Shown here: in pieces, positions 12,480 through 17,205 of the stretch
Numbering within the stretch: position 1 is the first letter of the stretch
Layout: the number at the start of each line of letters is the position of its first letter
From: CAYLMG01 sp964493425
GTDB taxonomy: Bacteria; Planctomycetota; Phycisphaerae; Sedimentisphaerales; Anaerobacaceae
DNA: 17,205 nucleotides
NCBI GenBank assembly: GCA_964493425.1
Contig: CAZBMW010000035.1
Span: 1-17,205 of the forward strand
Direction of reading: 5' to 3'
Made by a program: the position numbers and the translations under genes
The notes under the pieces: model-generated
What the model was told of the DNA's origin: nothing
The model's input: the letters and a program-made list of their open reading frames with translations, nothing else
The model's database searches: none

Positions 12480-13031
12480 TTATTTTGGAGGGAAGTAGTA
12501 TGGTACTTCGTTCTTTTCGTTCGGTGTTATGGCCTGTTGAAAAATGGCTCTGCCTTGCCGGCTGATCGAAGGGAACCATTGTTTGTCTTTTACTCTTTTT
12601 ATGAGCATCCCTTCTCCGTATCTTGGACTGCTTCTGCCGTCGTCGATGTAATTTGGGTCTTTGGTTTCGAGGAAACCGATGAAACGTTCTGAATCGTTCG
12701 GCTCAGCTACATAGCTGAAAACATAAGCCTTTACACCTGCCTGCCTGCCGTCCGGCAGCGGCCCTGAAGGGGCTGGGATAGGCGGGATTTGACCGGCTTT
12801 AGCAGTAAAAAGCTCACCTGTATTCAAATCGTAGTACCATTCTAATTTGGGATTACTTTCTTTTACCGTCTCATTAGACCTCAGAATACTGATAATGATA
12901 ATGATGAGGATGATTACGGATAGATTGGTGATTATTATCACAGCCCGCCGATTCCTGTTTATCCATTTGCGAACGGCTAAATCCTTCAGGCGCTCCTGTA
13001 TGTCGAACTTAATGGATTTCCAATCAACCAT
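12480..13031 (-). CDS. Single-helix membrane protein, type II secretion neighbourhood
   Basis: A 183-residue protein starting at ATG 13031 (GGAG 10 nt upstream; a TTG six codons earlier has no such site). Residues 1-29 are basic and cytoplasmic, 31-50 a strongly hydrophobic helix (VIIITNLSVIILIIIIISIL), and 51-183 an outer-face domain beginning LEWYYDLNTGELFTAKAGQI and containing KAYVFSYV and ERFIGFLE. I associate this pattern with planctomycete proteins next to pseudopilins, but no function is established. In the middle, residues 91-99 (PLPDGRQAG) look like the translation of an inserted short intergenic-type repeat (12741-12765, CTGCCTGCCGTCCGGCAG). It follows the pseudopilin gene on the same strand after 58 nt, probably in one operon. 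It is convergent with dprA. Confidence 0.75.
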   Translation of the reverse strand: MVDWKSIKFDIQERLKDLAVRKWINRNRRAVIIITNLSVIILIIIIISILRSNETVKESNPKLEWYYDLNTGELFTAKAGQIPPIPAPSGPLPDGRQAGVKAYVFSYVAEPNDSERFIGFLETKDPNYIDDGRSSPRYGEGMLIKRVKDKQWFPSISRQGRAIFQQAITPNEKNEVPYYFPPK

Positions 13032-13089
13032 CTTTACGCTGCTCCACAAAGTCTGTACGATTCTTGTAATGTTTTAATCTTTGAGTTCA

Positions 13090-13917
13090 TCACTGCAGTC
13101 CTCCGATATATTCTACAATTCGCTCCAGGTCGCGATTATTACCCGAAGCTTCAGCACAACTTATTTGAAATTCGGCAAGCTCTACTGTTCTGCCGTCTTT
13201 CAACTTAAGATATCCGCAGTGCATATCGGCGAAGGAAATACTGAAGCCTTCGGCGTGTCTTGCTGTTATGCTTCTGCTTATCAAGCCGCTTGTAGGTGAT
13301 ACTCTCTGATACCAGACAGGGTTTGTTGCGGTAATATCTTCTACCGGACAAAATGAGCCTTCTATCCATTCGGTTTGTGCTGTTGTATCGACGAAGACCA
13401 TTTTTGTCGTTGGGCTTGCAATCAACGTCCACGTTCTATAGGGACTGATATTATCGTGTTCGCAGTTGCAGGTTTTGCCGTTCATAGCTCTTGATATCGA
13501 ATAGCTTCTCAGGCGGTAGCTTGGGTCTGTGGGGCATTTGTACAGGTCGACTGTTTGAGCGCATTTAAACAGCACACCATCTTTGATAGCCTGTTCGGTT
13601 CCGCCGATGAAATTTCCCGGCAGGTCCATCGGCCCGTCGGCAACCCAGTTGCCCTCGCCGAAAAAATTGAAACCTGTATCTGCCGAGCAGAGCCTGTCGT
13701 CATTTTCATAGGCGTACATTGTCCAGCACATTGTCAACTGTCTCATATTTGACCCGCAGACCACGCGCTGAGCCTGCTCTCTGGATTTGTTCAGGCCCGG
13801 CAGCATAATAGACATCAGAAGCGATATGATGGATATGACAACCAGCAGCTCCATTAAGGTAAAGCCGCCTCTAACGACCCGCCTCTCTGTTTTTCTTTGG
13901 AGCATTTTAATATTCAT
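13090..13917 (-). CDS. Type II secretion pseudopilin-like protein
   Basis: A 275-residue protein with a class III prepilin leader: a short basic N-terminus ending RGG, then FTLMELLVVISIISLLMSIM. The prepilin peptidase should cut between G18 and F19; E23 is the conserved Glu5 of the mature protein. The C-terminal part contains CGSNMRQL, SISFADMHCGYLKLKDGRTV and several cysteines (C55, C101 region, CNC), as in the large planctomycete family of minor-pseudopilin-like proteins with an N-terminal cleavage/methylation domain. Likely role is a periplasmic pseudopilus or surface fibre subunit. Two ATGs compete: 13917 has AGGAG only 2 nt away, 13905 has it 14 nt away; neither spacing is ideal. Neighbours are a membrane protein downstream and a propeller protein upstream. 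Confidence 0.85.
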   Translation of the reverse strand: MNIKMLQRKTERRVVRGGFTLMELLVVISIISLLMSIMLPGLNKSREQAQRVVCGSNMRQLTMCWTMYAYENDDRLCSADTGFNFFGEGNWVADGPMDLPGNFIGGTEQAIKDGVLFKCAQTVDLYKCPTDPSYRLRSYSISRAMNGKTCNCEHDNISPYRTWTLIASPTTKMVFVDTTAQTEWIEGSFCPVEDITATNPVWYQRVSPTSGLISRSITARHAEGFSISFADMHCGYLKLKDGRTVELAEFQISCAEASGNNRDLERIVEYIGGLQ

Positions 13918-13960
13918 TACTCCTAAATCTCTTGGAATATGGGCCGCCTATAACAAATAT

Positions 13961-13989
13961 ATTTTACAATAGTTTGCCCGAGGCAGCAA
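13961..13989 (-). promoter_or_regulatory. Candidate sigma-70 promoter for the pseudopilin gene
   Basis: On the minus strand TTGCTG (13989-13984), 17 nt, TAAAAT (13966-13961). It lies just inside the 78-bp gap after the propeller gene, about 45 nt before the start at 13917. Confidence 0.45.
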
Positions 13990-13995
13990 GATAAA

Positions 13996-15567
13996 TTATT
14001 TACAGCTTTGCGTCCACCAGAACAGCAGCACCTGCAGGTCAGCCGAATCGACCACGCCGTTACTGGTAATGTCACCTATAAGAGGGCCTTTTTGTAGATA
14101 GCCTTGCGCCCATAAACAATAGTCTTTGAAGTCGATTTTGCCGTCGGTATATATATCGACATCATTGCAGTCATAGCAGGGCCTAAGCCACTGCTCACAA
14201 AGGGCATCCAGGTCGCGCCCGTTGATTTTGTTGTCGTCAACTAAATCCGTCTTTAGAGGACTTTGGTCTTTGAGCCATTCTTTAGCGAGAATGCAATAAT
14301 CATGGAAATTGACAAACCCATCGCCGGTAAAATCAGCGCAGGGTATCGCCGGGCCAATATCAGCAAAGATGCCGTATTCCGAGCCGTCCTGGCCCTGACT
14401 TTGCCAGACCGTAACAAATTCGCCGTTTTCTCTCATTGCGACATCGGGGTATTTCTGGTCATCGACCGCATAAGTATTAACCTGAAACTCCTCACCAAGA
14501 GGTATGGGAGAGCCTATATCCTCACCCTGATTTATGAAACGTTGGCCGAATATATTCCTTTGGTTACTTTCCGATTCAGCATCGCTTTCCCAGATAACAA
14601 CAAAACTATCATCGCTCATAGCTACAACCGGATTGGTTTGGTCACCTGCCTGCTGAGTATTAACAATGAACTGGTTTTCGTGAAGATGCACATGCGTCCA
14701 CTGGAATCTTTTCATATAGATATTTTGGCTATCGCTGCCCGTGCAGCGCCCGTCCCAAGCTATTACATAGTTGTCCGCACCATCAACGGCCAAAGAAGGT
14801 TTTGTCAGGTTGGTGAAATTTTCCTCGTCCACCTTTTTGGAGTAAAGAAACGGCTCATTGCCGTCAGCCTCGAAATGCCGGACGTAAACATAATAGTTAG
14901 ATGAGCTTCCTCCTGTCCAGACGACTATAACTTCGTTGCTGTTATCCATAGCAACGGCGGGGTGGCGACAGGTTGACGGCTGGTCACTGATTGGGAGTTC
15001 GCCGCCGATTTTAGAGCCGAAACGGTCATATAATTGGCCTCGTATTGCCTTTTTACCCGGCTGGGGCATATCCAGACTTTCCCAGACAATTATGAATTTG
15101 CCCTCATTATTCATAGCCACCCTGGGACTGAGCTGCTTGTTGTCGGTATAGGTATTGACTCGGAACTCATCGGCGAGGGGCAGGGCGTTTGGGTCGAAGC
15201 GGCGTGCGAAGATGTCTTCTTCGTCGATACCTGGACCCTGCCAGACGATAACGAAATTTCCATTTGCATCAGCGGCGATGTCGGGGCATTTTTGATTGCC
15301 GGCTGTAATTTCATTTACAAGAAATTCGCCTGTGACAGGACAGCAGTTTGAGTCGAAAATTCTTGCGACGATTCCTCCTGAATCGCCGTCGCCGCTGTGC
15401 CGGTAACTGTCCCAGGCGACGATGTAATTTCCATTGCTGAAAGCAACCGCAGGATTTTTCTGGTCATTTGTTGTGTGAGTATTAATGGGAATATCAGATT
15501 TCAATGGCACTGTCAGCAGGCAGGTTATAATTAAAGACGCAATTATTTTTTTCTCTAATGGGCACAT
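13996..15567 (-). CDS. Secreted seven-repeat beta-propeller protein with two C-terminal dockerin-like pairs
   Basis: A 523-residue protein. Residues 7-24 form a signal peptide. Seven repeats follow, each reading xPxVAxxxxxxxxVxW: NPAVAFSNGNYIVAWDS, CPDIAADANGNFVIVWQG, SPRVAMNNEGKFIIVWES, HPAVAMDNSNEVIVVWTG, KPSLAVDGADNYVIAWDG, NPVVAMSDDSFVVIWES and YPDVAMRENGEFVTVWQS. Seven such units fit a seven-bladed propeller. Residues about 410-523 carry four EF-hand-like loops in two dockerin-like pairs (DFTGDGFVNFHDYCILAKEW; then DLVDDNKINGRDLDALCEQW; then IYTDGKIDFKDYCLWAQGYL; then DITSNGVVDSADLQVLLFWW). Start at 15567 has GAGG 7 nt upstream. Function is unknown; binding of an extracellular partner is plausible. 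A paralogue ends at the left edge of the window. Confidence 0.85.
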   Translation of the reverse strand: MCPLEKKIIASLIITCLLTVPLKSDIPINTHTTNDQKNPAVAFSNGNYIVAWDSYRHSGDGDSGGIVARIFDSNCCPVTGEFLVNEITAGNQKCPDIAADANGNFVIVWQGPGIDEEDIFARRFDPNALPLADEFRVNTYTDNKQLSPRVAMNNEGKFIIVWESLDMPQPGKKAIRGQLYDRFGSKIGGELPISDQPSTCRHPAVAMDNSNEVIVVWTGGSSSNYYVYVRHFEADGNEPFLYSKKVDEENFTNLTKPSLAVDGADNYVIAWDGRCTGSDSQNIYMKRFQWTHVHLHENQFIVNTQQAGDQTNPVVAMSDDSFVVIWESDAESESNQRNIFGQRFINQGEDIGSPIPLGEEFQVNTYAVDDQKYPDVAMRENGEFVTVWQSQGQDGSEYGIFADIGPAIPCADFTGDGFVNFHDYCILAKEWLKDQSPLKTDLVDDNKINGRDLDALCEQWLRPCYDCNDVDIYTDGKIDFKDYCLWAQGYLQKGPLIGDITSNGVVDSADLQVLLFWWTQSCK

Positions 15568-15597
15568 TTTTTGGCCTCTGCGACTGATAATTTTGTG

Positions 15598-15623
15598 ATT
15601 TTAGCTAAAAAGCCAATCCCGAA
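15598..15623. promoter_or_regulatory. Shared palindromic element, copy A
   Basis: TTTTAGCTAAAA (15599-15610) is a perfect 12-bp palindrome and sits 31 nt upstream of the propeller start codon. The flanks AGCCAATCCCGAA also match copy B (16486-16513) with one insertion and few changes. Confidence 0.4.
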
Positions 15624-15708
15624 ATTCCCTGCCGCTACAAGCAAATAGTTTTTTGATTATCTTGCTTATCTGAAGGGCTGTTTTATTTCTATATCAGGCT
15701 TGCCGCGA

Positions 15709-16305
15709 TTAGCCGTCATTTTGTACGGCAGCTTTTAGAGCCGAAGATTGCTTTGAGTCTTTGATAGCAGCAATAAGATATTTAACAATTTTTCCCAGGC
15801 CGACGAATATGAGCGCTTTTGCGCCCTGGTATAATAGTGTCGGCAGAAATAGAATAAGCCAACGCAGACCATCGGCTGGCTTTGATGTATAAACTGTTAT
15901 ATAATCTGCGTGATTCTGTAAGACGGGTTTGATATTTTCCATTCTGTTTGCAGCAGTAATCCAAATCCAGAAACCAACCTTGAAAACTGTAAGAATAGCA
16001 TAAAGGTAAAAAATCTTGTCGCCGTAACGCATCAGAAGCCCCATTTTGTTATCGCTGCCGTAAAGATACCTAGCGAGCTGAGCAAAGCCCAACGACACTA
16101 AACCGATGTTAAAGAAGAGGTGGTTAGAGCGTTTAAACGTGCCAAGTATTCCCTTGAATGTAACCTCGCCTCCCGTTTGCATAGATTCCAAAAGCAGCAT
16201 TACAAAGCCAATACCGCCCAGACAGAGAAGAACCCATCCAAGAATCCTCAGAACTGTACAATGAAACATCCACAGCCGTTTGTTTTTTTCGACAATATTA
16301 ATCAT
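15709..16305 (-). CDS. Four-helix integral membrane protein, unknown
   Basis: A 198-residue protein with four hydrophobic segments at about residues 14-40, 62-82, 97-119 and 148-178. The loops are short except for one of about 25 residues between helices 3 and 4. No signal peptide, enzyme motif or known family could be recognised. The C-terminal 20 residues are polar with serine and lysine. Start at 16305 has AAGGAG 7 nt upstream. It lies 141 bp upstream of the propeller gene on the same strand; cotranscription is possible, but the palindromic element between them suggests separate control. Confidence 0.8.
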   Translation of the reverse strand: MINIVEKNKRLWMFHCTVLRILGWVLLCLGGIGFVMLLLESMQTGGEVTFKGILGTFKRSNHLFFNIGLVSLGFAQLARYLYGSDNKMGLLMRYGDKIFYLYAILTVFKVGFWIWITAANRMENIKPVLQNHADYITVYTSKPADGLRWLILFLPTLLYQGAKALIFVGLGKIVKYLIAAIKDSKQSSALKAAVQNDG

Positions 16306-16485
16306 TTGTAATCTCCTTGTTTGTCAGCCGATAAATTGAATCTCTCCCGAAAACTCGAATCGAGCAAAAGCCTTTAATGAGTCCTCATTGTAACAAATAT
16401 CGATTAATTTACACGTACTTATCTGCATAAAGGCAGTTTTTTGTGAAAGGTGCGTTTTGGGGTATTTGAACCTGGTAATCTGGTA

Positions 16486-16513
16486 ATTTTAGCTAAAAAA
16501 GTCAATTCCCGAA
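16486..16513. promoter_or_regulatory. Shared palindromic element, copy B
   Basis: TTTTAGCTAAAA (16487-16498) with right flank AAGTCAATTCCCGAA. It repeats copy A at 15598-15623 in the same orientation and lies about 180 bp upstream of the membrane protein gene at 16305. Confidence 0.4.
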
Positions 16514-16605
16514 TCTCGCAGGCCTCTGTTGCTAAGCTACTTTGAACAAAGTTAACCAAAAAGCGTATCGTTAGCAGGGAAATTAAAAATTTTTTTGAAA
16601 AAATC

Positions 16606-16634
16606 TTGACTATCAGCCGATATCGTAATAGAAT
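16606..16634 (+). promoter_or_regulatory. Sigma-70 promoter of a candidate small RNA
   Basis: TTGACT (16606-16611), 17-nt spacer, TAGAAT (16629-16634), preceded by an A/T-rich upstream stretch (ATTTTTTTGAAAAAATC). Predicted start near 16641. Confidence 0.65.
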
Positions 16635-16640
16635 CGAGTG

Positions 16641-16796
16641 TTTAGATGGCAGTCATAAGGTGGCTGCTCTAAATTAAAAGGTTAGGTAGGGAATTGAAAG
16701 AGATTTTACTAATACGACTTGTTTTGCATTAAACTGCCGGTAATTCATTGCTGGTGCAGACGACAAACCGCTGGTAGTTTATGCAGCGGTTTTTTT
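16641..16796 (+). ncRNA. Candidate small RNA of about 155 nt
   Basis: No open frame with a ribosome binding site lies between this promoter and a strong terminator. A 5' hairpin pairs TTTAGA and GCAG with CTGC and TCTAAA (16641-16674). A second pairs CTG-CCGG with CTGG-CAG (about 16735-16759). The final hairpin is the terminator. The 5' and 3' ends are not complementary, which argues against 6S RNA, and the SRP GGAAGC motif is absent. I cannot name the family. Confidence 0.55.
16768..16796 (+). terminator. Intrinsic terminator of the small RNA
   Basis: CCGCTG (16768-16773) pairs with CAGCGG (16784-16789), extended by AAA/TTT to nine pairs, then seven T. Confidence 0.85.
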
Positions 16797-16968
16797 ATTG
16801 CTCTTTTTTAAGTTTATATATAAAATTACGAGCCCATTGAAGTTTAGTATTTATTATTGAATATTTATTATTGTAATCCGTTTTGGGAATCCGAAACTAA
16901 ATAATAGTGCAGTTCAGGACGGGTTTCTGTAAAATAATAAATAGAAAATAGTCAATTGAAAATTACTT
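16797..16968 (+). other. AT-rich spacer before tRNA-Ile
   Basis: This holds a direct repeat of TATTTATTATTG (16848-16859 and 16862-16873) and a CCGAAAC word. I see no clear promoter for the tRNAs and no 16S rRNA sequence. Confidence 0.45.
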
Positions 16969-17042
<74 letters not shown>

Positions 17043-17134
17043 TTTCCTACGGCTTTTCGCCGAAGGAAATCCGAATATCGAAATGCGAAACGGTTTCGGA
17101 TTTAGTGCTTCGTATTTCCCGCGAAGCGGGTTTC
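17043..17134 (+). repeat. Spacer between tRNA-Ile and tRNA-Ala with hairpins and a shared repeat
   Basis: A hairpin TTTCCT-A-CGGC with GCCG-A-AGGAAA (17043-17069) follows the tRNA directly and may guide 3' processing. TTTCGGATTTAGTGCTTCG (17094-17112) is the exact reverse complement of 6252-6270. A CCCGC-GAA-GCGGG hairpin (about 17118-17130) precedes tRNA-Ala. Confidence 0.7.
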
Positions 17135-17205
17135 GGGGACGTAGCTCAGCTGGGAGAGCGCCGGCTTTGCAAGCCGGAAGTCGTGGGTTCGAGTCCCATC
17201 GTCTC
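17135..17205 (+). tRNA. tRNA-Ala (anticodon UGC), cut by window end
   Basis: Acceptor GGGGACG (17135-17141), D-arm AGCTCAGCTGGGAGAGC, anticodon stem CCGGC/GCCGG with loop TTTGCAA, and T-arm GTGGGTTCGAGTCCCAT. The sequence ends in CGTCTC, leaving out the last acceptor base and discriminator. Confidence 0.96.

Noticed and set aside
16327..16334. Second GCCGATAA as a sigma-28 promoter
   Set aside because: On the plus strand it has no TAAA-like -35 at the right distance and no gene behind it; one chance hit is expected at this window size.
16641..16796. 6S RNA, SRP RNA or tmRNA identity for the small RNA
   Set aside because: The ends are not complementary (6S), the GGAAGC-type SRP core is missing, and there is no tRNA-like end or tag frame (tmRNA).

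Overview
This window looks like chromosomal DNA from a planctomycete, probably of the class Phycisphaerae. That is inferred from gene style: several secreted proteins end in dockerin-like paired EF-hand modules of the type common in that group, there is a type II secretion/pseudopilin protein with a G|FTLMELL cleavage site, a planctomycete-style FlgB, and intergenic DNA full of short word-like repeats. No rRNA gene or taxonomic marker other than tRNAs is present, so the assignment is an inference.

Layout, left to right. The left edge holds the end of a repeat (beta-propeller-type) protein and a small secreted dockerin-like protein (+ strand). Next comes a minus-strand cluster read right to left: a MerR-type regulator, a divergent FlgB-like rod protein and a FliA/WhiG-type sigma factor. 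A perfect GCCGATAA box sits just upstream of the cluster, so the sigma factor may control its own operon. Divergent from it is a GAF-GGDEF diguanylate cyclase (+), followed by a 450-bp structured non-coding stretch and a strong terminator. hisF (-) follows, preceded by a long repeat-rich spacer, then a large secreted dockerin protein (-) with a clear sigma-70 promoter.

The most unusual part is 8121-9655. It contains no convincing gene but carries two diverged tandem copies of a 500-550-nt unit. Each copy has its own sigma-70-like promoter, the same ordered series of hairpins, and an identical long-stem terminator. In several stems the two copies differ on both arms yet still pair. This is what a large structured non-coding RNA duplicated in tandem would look like, and I do not recognise it as a known family.

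To the right are a minus-strand protein with an N-terminal helix-turn-helix, a long acidic linker, two membrane helices and a lysine-rich tail; tRNA-Pro(UGG); dprA; a minus-strand group of a small membrane protein, a pseudopilin-like protein, a seven-repeat propeller protein with two dockerin pairs and a four-helix membrane protein; a second, shorter candidate small RNA with its own promoter and terminator (about 16641-16796); and tRNA-Ile(GAU) and tRNA-Ala(UGC), the latter cut by the window end. The Ile-Ala pair normally sits between 16S and 23S rRNA, but no 16S precedes it here.

Working together: sigma factor, FlgB and diguanylate cyclase suggest a motility/c-di-GMP theme on the left; the secreted dockerin and pseudopilin proteins suggest an extracellular macromolecule programme; hisF, dprA and the tRNAs are housekeeping genes scattered between.
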